Assembly: GCA_036676295.1 (NCBI GenBank)
Contig: JAKFDE010000031.1
Location: 243,240 to 307,239, forward strand
Source of the DNA: UBA4416 sp036676295
GTDB taxonomy: Bacteria > Bacteroidota > Bacteroidia > B-17B0 > Aurantibacillaceae
Direction: 5' to 3'
Length of the DNA: 64,000 bases
Shown here in pieces: positions 1 to 8,015 of the stretch (its first letter is position 1; every line of letters begins with the position of its first letter). The notes beneath the pieces were generated by a model. It did no database searches. It worked only from the letters and a program-made list of their open reading frames with translations, and was not told the origin of the DNA. A program made the translations under genes and the position numbers.

Positions 1-1409
1 GTATCTAATTCATCTAAAGTAATACCTGAGCCCTTTACCTTAGCTGATAAAGAAACAGGGCCAACCATTGTTAAATTAGGTAAGAGTTTAGCAATTTGAA
101 AACTTGCAGAACTGATCTTTCCACTGTATTCTACCTTTTTGGTTTTTTCATTATTATGAAGTTGAAGATCTGTTTTTAAATTTCCGATGGCTGTTTTAAA
201 AGTGCCATAGGTTACAAAATTATTAATGAACCCATCAAACTTACCTTTGTAGGAAACGATACCAAATTTCCCTACTTCCTTAGGTAATTTCAGGAACGTT
301 GGTTTGTCAAATGGAGGGATAGGGAATTTTTCAAGATCCTGTTTAGAGGTAGAAATTTTTTCGGCATCAAAGTGAATAAAGGTTTTATCAATATCAGGCA
401 AACCGGCCATACTCATATCTCCTATAAACTGCGTATTGTCGGCATACCTAACGTTCATGTCGGTACCGCTCAGATCAGTAACAAAACCCCTCACCTTACC
501 TTTGATCTGAAATATTTCACTAAAACCATTAATATCTTCGGCGAAATAAGTGATGTCTTTCATGTTGAGATAGGTACTATCTACAAACTCTGCCTTCATA
601 TAAACCTTATTCACGAAATCGTTATAATCATCCCAGGTATCGTACTTAAACGAGAGTTTACCTTTTACTAAGCTATTAGCCGTTTTTAAATACAAACTAT
701 CGCAACGTAATTGTGTGGAAGAAAGTGTTGCCCTGGTAGTCAAATTTTTCAACTGAATTCCGGATTGTTCAACCGCTTGTAAATTTGTGATCTGCGTGAA
801 GATCGTATCTCCTCTAAAATCAATATCTGTGAATTTACCATACACTTTTGAAACGTGAATATTTCTGTAATTCATATTTTGAACTACCCTACTTGTATCC
901 CGCAATAAATGATACGTGAAATCAACATTATTTAAAATCAAGGCGCCGTATTTAAGTTGCCACGGTGATTTGCTGGTAACTTTTTTTACGGTATCTCTCG
1001 ACTCAAAGTAATCCGCTAAAAACTGAAAATTAAAATCCTCTTCGCCTTTATACTTTAATAATTTTATTTTTATGTCGGTTAACTTTGCTTCATCCAAACT
1101 CAGTCTGTGATTTTTATAATCGAAACCACTTACATCGATCGTTATACTTTTTCCCGAAACTAAAGTATCACCATGTTTATCGCCAACAAAAATTCCTTGC
1201 AAGGTTACATTTTTGATCAGGGAAATTTTTAACCTGTCAATTTCAACTCTTGTGCCAAGCTCTTCACTTAAATAATTAGTGGCTTTATGGGCTGCCCATG
1301 TTTGAAATGTTTCGGTTTGAGCTGCCAGAAATAAAAAGGAAATACAAACCACAATAAATAATAAAGAAAACAAAATTGTTTTCCCTAATATTCTTGTAAT
1401 TTTACGCAT
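1..1409 (-). CDS. tamB: TamB-family translocation/assembly protein, 5' part only
   Basis: This is the first ~469 codons of a very large envelope protein; the reading frame is open to the left window edge. An N-terminal signal anchor (about residues 8-30, rich in I, L, F and V) is followed by the AsmA/TamB-like opening, with phrases such as LKISLIKNVTLQGIFVGDKHGDT. In the family, TamB is anchored in the inner membrane and spans the periplasm as a beta-groove that moves lipids or helps outer-membrane proteins assemble. In Bacteroidota a tamB gene next to tsaD is common, which supports the call. The start ATG at 1409 lies only 21 bp from the tsaD start; an in-frame GTG lies three codons upstream. 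The C-terminal DUF490 domain is outside the window, so the family call rests on the N-terminal part and on context. Confidence 0.8.
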   Translation of the reverse strand, partial: MRKITRILGKTILFSLLFIVVCISFLFLAAQTETFQTWAAHKATNYLSEELGTRVEIDRLKISLIKNVTLQGIFVGDKHGDTLVSGKSITIDVSGFDYKNHRLSLDEAKLTDIKIKLLKYKGEEDFNFQFLADYFESRDTVKKVTSKSPWQLKYGALILNNVDFTYHLLRDTSRVVQNMNYRNIHVSKVYGKFTDIDFRGDTIFTQITNLQAVEQSGIQLKNLTTRATLSSTQLRCDSLYLKTANSLVKGKLSFKYDTWDDYNDFVNKVYMKAEFVDSTYLNMKDITYFAEDINGFSEIFQIKGKVRGFVTDLSGTDMNVRYADNTQFIGDMSMAGLPDIDKTFIHFDAEKISTSKQDLEKFPIPPFDKPTFLKLPKEVGKFGIVSYKGKFDGFINNFVTYGTFKTAIGNLKTDLQLHNNEKTKKVEYSGKISSASFQIAKLLPNLTMVGPVSLSAKVKGSGITLDELD

Positions 1410-1430
1410 CCAATTCACGTTATAAAAATA

Positions 1431-2465
1431 ATGAATAATACTGAGGATACGTTTATTTTAGGCATCGAATCGAGTTGCGATGATACCTCATGCGCTATTC
1501 TCAAAAACGAGGTGTTATTATCTAACGTAACCGCCAATCAGAGTATCCATCAGCAATACGGAGGCGTTATTCCGGAACTGGCAAGCAGAGATCATCAAAA
1601 AAACATTATTCCGGTTGTAGAAGCAGCGTTAAAAAATGCTAATGTAAACTTATCTCAACTCAATGGCATTGCTGTAACCAGAGGCCCTGGCTTAAGTGGA
1701 AGCTTGTTAGTAGGATTGTCTTTTGCTAAATCTTTATCCTTAGCGTTAAACATTCCGTTGATAGAAGTGAACCATATGCAAGGCCATATATTAGCACACT
1801 TTATTGATGAGCAAAAAGCAGAAAATACTCCTCATCCTTCTTTTCCTTTTTTATGTTTAACGGTGAGTGGCGGACATACACAAATTGTAAAAATCACCAA
1901 TCATTTGGAGTTTGAATTATTAGCCGAAACAGAAGATGATGCTGTAGGTGAAGCTTTTGATAAAGCGGCCAAAATATTAGGACTGCCCTACCCCGGCGGA
2001 CCATTAATTGATAAGTATGCACAATTAGGAGATGCTACCAAGTATAAATTTCCGATGCCGCACCTTAAAAACAATAACTATAGTTTTAGCGGCGTTAAAA
2101 CAGCTTTTTTATATTTCATTCAGGAACAAACAAAATTGAATTCAAATTTTGTGGCAGAAAACCTCAATGATATTTGCGCTTCGTACCAGGCTCACTTAAT
2201 TAAGTATTTATTAAAAAATCTATTAGCAGTTTCTAAAGAAACAAACATCAAACAAATTGCCATTGCCGGTGGTGTATCTGCCAATTCGGGCTTACGTAAA
2301 GAATTGGCATTATTAGGTCAAAAACATAACTGGCAAACGTATATTCCAAAATTTGAATACTGCACCGATAACGCCGCTATGATTGCCATTACAGGCTACT
2401 ATAAATTTTTAAGAAAAGAATTTTGTGGTTTAGATGCAACGCCACTAGCTAGGTATCATATTTAA
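1431..2465 (+). CDS. tsaD: tRNA N6-adenosine threonylcarbamoyltransferase TsaD
   Basis: TsaD transfers the threonylcarbamoyl group to A37 of ANN-decoding tRNAs, working with TsaB, TsaE and the TsaC/Sua5 product in the cytoplasm. The 344-residue length is normal for the family. The ASKHA fold starts with the phosphate loop ILGIESSCDDTSCAIL (residues 9-24). The metal-binding His motif is at H115 and H119, within HMQGHILAH. A second nucleotide loop (TVSGGHTQIV) lies near residue 145, and the C-terminal metal Asp lies in TDNAAMIA. It diverges from tamB with 21 bp between start codons. All catalytic motifs are intact. Confidence 0.98.
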   Translation: MNNTEDTFILGIESSCDDTSCAILKNEVLLSNVTANQSIHQQYGGVIPELASRDHQKNIIPVVEAALKNANVNLSQLNGIAVTRGPGLSGSLLVGLSFAKSLSLALNIPLIEVNHMQGHILAHFIDEQKAENTPHPSFPFLCLTVSGGHTQIVKITNHLEFELLAETEDDAVGEAFDKAAKILGLPYPGGPLIDKYAQLGDATKYKFPMPHLKNNNYSFSGVKTAFLYFIQEQTKLNSNFVAENLNDICASYQAHLIKYLLKNLLAVSKETNIKQIAIAGGVSANSGLRKELALLGQKHNWQTYIPKFEYCTDNAAMIAITGYYKFLRKEFCGLDATPLARYHI

Positions 2466-2491
2466 TTGTTTCTCGTATCAAACTTGCTAAT

Positions 2492-2563
2492 ACTTGTCAC
2501 ATCGAGCCTGTCGAGATGGCAAGGTGTTTTGATAGGTTCTCGACAAGCTCGAACTGACAAATC
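2492..2563. repeat. Inverted pair of a dispersed repeat (hairpin) between tsaD and pth
   Basis: Two copies of a ~22-bp unit face each other. The left arm reads TGTCACATCGAGCCTGTCGA and the right arm is close to its reverse complement (TTCTCGACAAGCTCGAACTG). The convergent genes tsaD and pth end on either side, so the hairpin may terminate or protect both transcripts. Related units occur at 3535, 3706, 11985-12080 and 63280-63360. No T-run follows, so a simple intrinsic terminator is not obvious. Confidence 0.7.
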
Positions 2564-2577
2564 ATTAAATAAACAAT

Positions 2578-3144
2578 TTACTTAGTATTAAACTCATTCA
2601 TGCATCTGGCCAAACCAATAAAGGCAAAGGCTTTTACTGCATCAGCGGCTATTTTAATACGATCGTTCAATGTTTTCTTTTCTTCATCATTCCATTTACC
2701 CAACACATAATTCACCTGATTACCCTTACCAAACTCGCTGCTGATACCAAAACGTAAACGGGGGTAATTAGTGCTATTAAGCGTTTCCTGAATGTTTTTC
2801 AAACCATTATGTCCTCCATCTGAACCTTTTGGGCCTAATCGAATTTTACCAAAAGGCAAGGCTAATTCATCTACAATGACCAAACAATTTTCAATGGCAA
2901 TTTTTTCAGTTTGTAACCAATAGTTTAAGGCTTTACCACTTAAATTCATATAAGTAGTGGGTTTGATCAGGATCAATTGTTTGCCTTTGTATTTAAGCTC
3001 CGCAACATCAGCCAAACGATCTGATTTAAATTTCAGATCATGTTCTTTTGCGATATAATCCAGTACTTCAAAGCCAATATTATGACGGGTGTGGGCATAT
3101 TCCTCACCAATATTTCCTAATCCTACAATTAAAAACTTACTCAT
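2578..3144 (-). CDS. pth: Peptidyl-tRNA hydrolase
   Basis: Pth releases peptides from prematurely dropped peptidyl-tRNAs in the cytoplasm, recycling the tRNA. The 188-residue length is typical. Visible motifs are the N-terminal GLGNIGEEYAHTRHNIGFE with N11 and catalytic H21 (E. coli N10 and H20), the TYMNLSG loop, VIVDELALPFGKIRL with the catalytic-pair Asp, and GSDGGHNGLKN with the conserved Asn. The gene is monocistronic, convergent with tsaD and divergent from rho. A good Bacteroidota promoter ends only a few bases before the ATG, so the mRNA may be nearly leaderless. Confidence 0.98.
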   Translation of the reverse strand: MSKFLIVGLGNIGEEYAHTRHNIGFEVLDYIAKEHDLKFKSDRLADVAELKYKGKQLILIKPTTYMNLSGKALNYWLQTEKIAIENCLVIVDELALPFGKIRLGPKGSDGGHNGLKNIQETLNSTNYPRLRFGISSEFGKGNQVNYVLGKWNDEEKKTLNDRIKIAADAVKAFAFIGLARCMNEFNTK

Positions 3145-3148
3145 GCCG

Positions 3149-3176
3149 CAAAGGTATTTTATTTAGCAAAAAACAA
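3149..3176 (-). promoter_or_regulatory. Bacteroidota-type promoter of pth
   Basis: On the minus strand the -7 box TACCTTTG (3156 to 3149) is preceded by a -33 TTG (3176 to 3174) with 17 bp between. Only CGGC separates the -7 box from the ATG at 3144, so transcription should start at or very near the start codon. Confidence 0.6.
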
Positions 3177-3352
3177 GGCTATTTTTGAGTAATTATCTCC
3201 TAAAAAATAATTTTCCAGGTATTTTGTAATCTAAAATTAATGCTTATACTTGTATCATCGTAATTGTTGTTACAATTTCTTGTAATAGCGTAATCACAAA
3301 AAAATAAACACATCATTCTTTTTAATTATCATTTCCCTTATTTAGCATATCT

Positions 3353-5125
3353 ATGTTTGAAGTATTAGACCTTAGCGGCAGAGCCTTGCCTCAATTAAAA
3401 GAAATTTGTAAACAGTTTGGTATTGATGCCAAAGGATTAGCAAAGCCTGACATGGTTTTGAAAATTATTGAAGCACAAAGTGCTAATACAGAATTAGCCG
3501 CTCAAATATCTGATCAGTTTCCTAAAAAAGACACTTCGACAAGTTCAGTGACAGAGAAAAGTACTGAAGCGAAGGTAAAAAAACCTAGAATTCAAAAGTC
3601 AACCGAAACCACAGCTAAGCCGGCAAGTCTTTTTTCTGAAAAACCGGTTGAGGAAAAAGTTGTAGAAGAGAAAATTGTTGCTGAACCTAAAACAGAAGAA
3701 AACACTTCGACAAGCTCAGTATCTGAAAAAGTGGTTCATCAAAAACCACTTCACGAAAAGCAACAGCATTCAGAAAAACAACAACATCCCGAAAAAAGAG
3801 AAGAACGTCAACACAAAGTTCCGGTTCATCATCACCAACAAAAACAAAGCAATACAGAATCTTCTGATCCTATACAAGTCATCAATAATGATCTGGCTAT
3901 TAACATTGAAGCCGAAGAAAAGCCTCAAACACCGGATGGCATGGAGACTAACGAATCTAAAGAACACAAACCACAACTTCCAAAACCGGAAAGAGTTTAT
4001 TATAATTTTGATGGCATTGCGATTGGTGAAGGTGTATTAGAAATGATGCCTGATGGTTATGGCTTTTTAAGAAGTTCTGATTACAATTATTTAAGTTCTC
4101 CCGATGATATTTATGTATCACAATCACAAATAAAATTATTTGGTTTAAAAACCGGTGATGTGGTTCGTGGTGGTATTCGCCCTCCAAAAGATGGTGAGAA
4201 ATTTTTTCCTTTAGTAAAAGTAGATGAGATCAATGGCAGAGAGCCTTCTTATATCAGAGACAGAGTTCCTTTTGATTATTTAACCCCATTATTCCCAAGC
4301 GAAAAATTAAAATTAACCGGACATCCTACTCAAACATTAAGCACACGTATCATTGATATGTTTGCGCCTATTGGAAAAGGACAACGTGGTTTAATTGTGG
4401 CACAACCAAAAACAGGTAAAACTGTTTTATTAAAAGACATTGCAAACGCCATTGCTTACAATCATCCTGAAGTTTATTTAATTATTTTATTAATTGATGA
4501 ACGTCCGGAAGAGGTAACTGATATGGCTCGTAGTGTAAGGGCTGAAGTGGTTTCATCAACTTTTGATGAACCTGCTGAAAAACACGTGAAGATCGCGAAC
4601 ATTGTTTTGGAAAAAGCAAAACGTATGGTTGAGTGTGGACATGATGTGGTGATCTTATTAGATAGTATTACCCGTATGGCTCGTGCCTACAACACCGTAG
4701 CGCCTTCAAGCGGAAAAGTATTATCAGGTGGTGTGGAAGCAAACGCTTTACAAAAACCAAAACGCTTTTTTGGAGCAGCTCGTAAAATTGAAAATGGTGG
4801 TTCATTAACGATCATTGCGACAGCTTTAACAGAAACAGGTTCTAAAATGGACGAGGTGATCTTTGAAGAATTTAAAGGAACGGGTAATATGGAATTACAA
4901 TTGGATCGTAAAATTGCGAACCGTCGTATTTTCCCTGCCGTTGATTTAACAGCTTCTTCAACACGTAGAGATGATCTATTATTAAGTAAAGAAATGTTGC
5001 AACGTTTATGGGTATTACGTAAACATTTAGCGGATATGAATCCGGTAGAAGCCATGGAGTTCTTACAAAATCAAATTAATAAAACTCAAACTAACGAGGA
5101 ATTTTTAATCAGTATGAATGGGTAA
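3353..5125 (+). CDS. rho: Transcription termination factor Rho with long disordered insert
   Basis: Rho is a hexameric RNA-dependent ATPase that terminates transcription. The core is complete: a Rho_N helical domain at residues ~3-42, the cold-shock RNA-binding domain at ~225-300 (GVLEMMPDGYGFLRSSDYNYL), Walker A AQPKTGKT near 350, the motif LLIDERPEEVTDM near 385 and Walker B DVVILLDSITRMARA near 435. At 590 residues it is ~170 longer than E. coli Rho. The excess is a low-complexity segment (residues ~43-215) rich in K, E, T, S, H and Q, including an H/Q run near 135-165. Such inserts are usual in Bacteroidota Rho. Two in-frame copies of a dispersed DNA repeat encode TSTSSV within it. The gene is monocistronic; promoter position uncertain. 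Confidence 0.98.
   Translation: MFEVLDLSGRALPQLKEICKQFGIDAKGLAKPDMVLKIIEAQSANTELAAQISDQFPKKDTSTSSVTEKSTEAKVKKPRIQKSTETTAKPASLFSEKPVEEKVVEEKIVAEPKTEENTSTSSVSEKVVHQKPLHEKQQHSEKQQHPEKREERQHKVPVHHHQQKQSNTESSDPIQVINNDLAINIEAEEKPQTPDGMETNESKEHKPQLPKPERVYYNFDGIAIGEGVLEMMPDGYGFLRSSDYNYLSSPDDIYVSQSQIKLFGLKTGDVVRGGIRPPKDGEKFFPLVKVDEINGREPSYIRDRVPFDYLTPLFPSEKLKLTGHPTQTLSTRIIDMFAPIGKGQRGLIVAQPKTGKTVLLKDIANAIAYNHPEVYLIILLIDERPEEVTDMARSVRAEVVSSTFDEPAEKHVKIANIVLEKAKRMVECGHDVVILLDSITRMARAYNTVAPSSGKVLSGGVEANALQKPKRFFGAARKIENGGSLTIIATALTETGSKMDEVIFEEFKGTGNMELQLDRKIANRRIFPAVDLTASSTRRDDLLLSKEMLQRLWVLRKHLADMNPVEAMEFLQNQINKTQTNEEFLISMNG
3535..3556 (+). repeat. Dispersed repeat unit inside rho, copy 1
   Basis: TTCGACAAGTTCAGTGACAG matches the intergenic dispersed repeat (reverse complement at 63320-63345; related arms at 2540, 11985-12080). 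It is translated in frame as STSSVTE in the disordered part of Rho. Confidence 0.6.
3706..3720 (+). repeat. Dispersed repeat unit inside rho, copy 2
   Basis: TTCGACAAGCTCAGT is the same unit in the same orientation and the same reading frame as the copy at 3535, encoding STSSV. The repeat match stops after 15 bases. Confidence 0.55.
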
Positions 5126-5195
5126 AAATCAGACAATTAGATAATTTGACCATGCGACAATTATCTTTAATGTTTAATTTTTTTAAATAAATTTT

Positions 5196-5729
5196 ATGAA
5201 TACAAAATCTTTTTTATTTCCTGCCATCTATAGTTCGCTTTGTATCATTGCTACCTGCATTACATTTTATGGTGGTTTTATTGATCATATTAATAAAGCA
5301 ACCATTATTTGCTGGCTATTAATTGTACCGTTTACTATAGGTTCAATGATCTATACTAAAAGAGCGATCTACAATGGCAACATTGGAGGAAAAGATCTGG
5401 CGAAGGAAGGATTCAAATTTATTATTTTCAGTACTATTATTTTAGTGGCTTTTCAAGCTGTGTTTTTTACTTTAGATTTTAAAGAATACAAAATTAACTT
5501 TATGCAAACCTATGGTTTAGAGTTAGCCAAGGCTCAGATTAAAGCGGGAAACTTAAAGATCACTGAAGCTGAATTGCCTGGTTTAATTGCTAAAGAAATC
5601 GAACAAGTAACTCTGTTTAAAGAATGTACGAGTATCGTTTTTAAAAATTTATTCTTAGGAACCATCACCGTTGTGTTAACGGCTGTTGCGATGAGAGGAA
5701 GAGTTCGTACAGACTTTTCGAGTAACTAA
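5196..5729 (+). CDS. DUF4199 family membrane protein
   Basis: A 177-residue inner-membrane protein of the Bacteroidota-specific DUF4199 type; function unknown. Predicted membrane helices lie at about residues 6-27, 36-53, 75-95 and 150-168. A soluble loop (about 98-148, amphipathic, with many Lys and Glu) precedes the last helix, and the order of helix pair, helix, cytoplasmic/periplasmic loop, helix fits the family. It lies 70 bp after rho in the same direction but probably has its own promoter. Family assignment is from overall pattern and length and is not certain. Confidence 0.65.
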   Translation: MNTKSFLFPAIYSSLCIIATCITFYGGFIDHINKATIICWLLIVPFTIGSMIYTKRAIYNGNIGGKDLAKEGFKFIIFSTIILVAFQAVFFTLDFKEYKINFMQTYGLELAKAQIKAGNLKITEAELPGLIAKEIEQVTLFKECTSIVFKNLFLGTITVVLTAVAMRGRVRTDFSSN

Positions 5730-5803
5730 ACCTCTCTCATTCTTAGCTTCTTGCTCTTTGTATTTAGCCCAATTTCGTTTATTAAAGAAGCGCAATTTAT
5801 TAA

Positions 5804-5956
5804 AGGTCGCTCCTACGGAGCTAGTTTCAGTTAATACATTTATTACAAACAGTTTGCCCCTACGGAGCTTTATCGAACTTAAACACAGCCTCGTAGAGGC
5901 ATCCTGTTTATAGAAATCATAATTGATTTTGTCGTTTAGCTCCGAAGGAGCGACCT
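5804..5956. repeat. MITE-like element: 20-bp terminal inverted repeats enclosing hairpins
   Basis: The ends AGGTCGCTCCTACGGAGCTA (5804-5823) and its near-perfect inverse (5937-5956, 19 of 20 matching) enclose ~110 bp. Each arm is itself a small hairpin (GCTCC-tac-GGAGC). Two further hairpins lie between them: GCCCC-tac-GGAGC near 5870 and GCCTC-gta-GAGGC near 5890. No ORF is present. This is the main content of the 5730-5966 gap between convergent genes. Confidence 0.65.
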
Positions 5957-5966
5957 GTATTGTTCT

Positions 5967-6350
5967 TTAATTTTTTTTCTTCTTTTCCTTCGCTACATTT
6001 TCCTTCGCTCTGAATTTTACGATCTTAGAAATCAATTCAATTGGCAATGGTTCATCCAACGGAAATTGCACAGAGCCTTTTCCTTGTTTGTATACCGACA
6101 ATTCTTTTTTAAATTCTTCGTGCCCAGTTGGTGTGGCATAAAACCCAATATGTTTTGGAAAGGCGGCATAATACACCAATGGACCATGAAACTTGAAGGC
6201 CGGCATTTGATAACTGATCAACTCTTCGGCATCAGGAACTAATTTCTTAATAGTTTGACGTATCTTCTTTAAGCGGGCACGGGCAGGCTCAGCTGCATTT
6301 TCAATATACAGGTCAACTTCATCCGGTTTGTATGTATAGCCTTTTATCAT
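5967..6350 (-). CDS. DUF1801 / YdhG-like protein
   Basis: A 127-residue cytoplasmic protein of the YdhG/DUF1801 (frataxin-like fold, once called iron chaperone) type. Family marks are VDLYIENAAEPARARLKKIRQ at the start, LISYQMPAFKFHGPLVYYAAFPKHIGFYATP in the middle and KGSVQFPLDEPLPIELISKIVKFRA near the end. The C-terminus is a run of lysines. The biochemical role of this family is not established. It lies 6 bp downstream of the VOC gene at 6357-6725, so the two are probably co-transcribed. A second, divergent DUF1801 protein is encoded at 9118-9513. Confidence 0.85.
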   Translation of the reverse strand: MIKGYTYKPDEVDLYIENAAEPARARLKKIRQTIKKLVPDAEELISYQMPAFKFHGPLVYYAAFPKHIGFYATPTGHEEFKKELSVYKQGKGSVQFPLDEPLPIELISKIVKFRAKENVAKEKKKKN

Positions 6351-6356
6351 TGTTTA

Positions 6357-6725
6357 TTATTTTGCAGTTGGATCATTTTGATAAACACCATGAATGTTAC
6401 CATCCGGATCTTTAAAATAAGCTAACCAGCCGATTGTTGGAATTGGCATTTTAGGAACAACAACAATGCCTCCGGCTTTTTCAATTTTCACAATAGTTGC
6501 ATCTATATCAGCTACATCAATAGAGTTAGCAATTGGTTGATTAGGGTCTTTCTTTTTCATTATGCCGCCATTAATGCCGGGTAACTTTTCATCACCGGTA
6601 GTAGCTGCCCAATATTCTCCGGGTATAAACTCCTGAAAGTTCCAATTAAATACTTCCTTAAAAAATGTCATTGTTTTTTCAGGTTCATTGCAAGGGATCT
6701 CGAAATGCACTACTCTATTGCTCAT
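6357..6725 (-). CDS. VOC family (glyoxalase/bleomycin-resistance-like) protein
   Basis: A 122-residue single-module vicinal-oxygen-chelate protein. The beta-alpha-beta pattern starts with VVHFEIPCNEPEKTMTFFKEVFNWNF and ends with GWLAYFKDPDGNIHGVYQND, the usual DPDGN turn before the last strand. Possible metal ligands are H7 and the C-terminal His/Glu positions, but the substrate cannot be told. It heads a two-gene unit with the DUF1801 gene. Its promoter region carries a palindrome TTGACA-N6-TGTCAA. Confidence 0.85.
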   Translation of the reverse strand: MSNRVVHFEIPCNEPEKTMTFFKEVFNWNFQEFIPGEYWAATTGDEKLPGINGGIMKKKDPNQPIANSIDVADIDATIVKIEKAGGIVVVPKMPIPTIGWLAYFKDPDGNIHGVYQNDPTAK

Positions 6726-6743
6726 AATTTTTTTGTTTATACT

Positions 6744-6774
6744 TAAAGGTAAAACATTGACAGGGTTTTGTCAA
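6744..6774 (-). promoter_or_regulatory. Promoter and palindromic operator candidate of the VOC gene
   Basis: On the minus strand a -7 box TACCTTTA (6751 to 6744) follows a TTG at 6774-6772 with 20 bp spacing. The TTG belongs to a perfect inverted repeat TTGACA-N6-TGTCAA (6757-6774), where a dimeric repressor could sit. Confidence 0.45.
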
Positions 6775-6793
6775 GAATTGCATTCAACTAAAT

Positions 6794-7966
6794 TTATTTT
6801 TTACCAAACAGCTTACGCCATAGGCGTTTGAAAAAACCAACCTGTTCTTGTTTCTCTTCCTGAACCGCTTCCGCTTCTTCATCTGCAATAACAACGGGTG
6901 TTTTTTCTACAGCAAAAAATACATCATCTTTAACGATGTATCTATTCTTCGCTTTTTTCAATAATGTATTCACCTTATAAGACTTCCCATATTCCTGCTT
7001 TTGTTGGCTGTAAGATATTGTTGTGAAAATATTGGTTGAATCGAGATCTACGTTTTTAGGGTTACTAAATTGCATCACTGTTAGTGTATCTCCCCACTTC
7101 ATATACTTAACAAATGTTAGGCTAGGATCAGTTAATGTCATATCAGTCACATCGCCTTTCGTATAAACCAAAAAATCAATAAGTCTAGGTGCTCTTTTAT
7201 CTGCATTCTTTTTAAAACGTTGTTTTCCCTTATCCAGATTTTGTTTGAATGTATACGATTTGGTAAGGCTATCATACATTAATTTTTCCTGACTCAATAC
7301 CCATAATGTCGTTCCGTCTTCTTGTAGTACACCATCATATAATTCCATCTCCGGATCATACTCACTTTCTGCAGGAAAGCTGACTTCAACCGTATCTTTG
7401 CTTCCCGACTCTAATTCCATATCGATCATTCCTGCGGTAGTTAAAGCCCCACCATTCACATCAACCGCAAACATTTTATATTTGATCATGTTTTTGGTGG
7501 AACTAATTAAGGCTGAATTGGTAACCGATACCGTGTTTTTTTGAGATTTAATTTTGATTCCATCCTTTGCAGAAGTGACAATATTAGTTACCGTTGGCGT
7601 AATTAATGGAGAAGAAACATACACTTCAACACGGCGATTATTTTCCTGATCGTTGTTATTAGAAAACTGTTCGCCAAAAAATTCGTAAGAGATCGTACAT
7701 TTTTTGTTTTGATGTTTAAGCATCGCATATACTGCCTTTGCTCTTTTTTCTGACAACAACAAATTAGAATGACTATTCCCACTGCTATCGGCATAACCTT
7801 TAATCACAATGGTTGTTACCAGATCCTTGTATCGTTTTAATGAATCAGTAAATACTTTGTTCAACGTAAAACTATTGTGATCGAATTTAACAATCAGCTG
7901 TGGTTTCACCTGGCTAATAGATGTTAGGGCAATACACAGTAACAGATAAGCAAATACTCTTTTCAT
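6794..7966 (-). CDS. Secreted protein with N-terminal OmpA-like peptidoglycan-binding domain
   Basis: The chosen start is the Met followed by KRVFAYLLLCIALTSISQ, a clear signal peptide; six codons upstream there is another in-frame ATG without a signal-like sequence. This gives 390 residues. The OmpA_C-like domain sits directly after the signal (about residues 25-125), with FDHNSFTL, IKGYADSSGNSHSN, LSEKRAKAVYAML and NRRVEVYV, the order that binds diaminopimelate peptidoglycan. This is unusual because OmpA domains are mostly C-terminal. The remaining ~260 residues look beta-rich and match no family I recognise; the tail is basic (FFKRLWRKLFGKK). It probably anchors something to the cell wall. 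Function unknown. Confidence 0.75.
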   Translation of the reverse strand: MKRVFAYLLLCIALTSISQVKPQLIVKFDHNSFTLNKVFTDSLKRYKDLVTTIVIKGYADSSGNSHSNLLLSEKRAKAVYAMLKHQNKKCTISYEFFGEQFSNNNDQENNRRVEVYVSSPLITPTVTNIVTSAKDGIKIKSQKNTVSVTNSALISSTKNMIKYKMFAVDVNGGALTTAGMIDMELESGSKDTVEVSFPAESEYDPEMELYDGVLQEDGTTLWVLSQEKLMYDSLTKSYTFKQNLDKGKQRFKKNADKRAPRLIDFLVYTKGDVTDMTLTDPSLTFVKYMKWGDTLTVMQFSNPKNVDLDSTNIFTTISYSQQKQEYGKSYKVNTLLKKAKNRYIVKDDVFFAVEKTPVVIADEEAEAVQEEKQEQVGFFKRLWRKLFGKK

Positions 7967-8015
7967 GGTATACCTAAGGTACAATTATTTTTTTTATTGA
8001 AAAAAAGCCGGTACG

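Noticed and set aside
372..671. 99-residue plus-strand ORF
   Set aside because: It lies entirely within tamB on the other strand, with no family resemblance; the tamB frame is continuous.
4687..5055. 122-residue minus-strand ORF within rho
   Set aside because: Antisense shadow of the conserved Rho ATPase domain.
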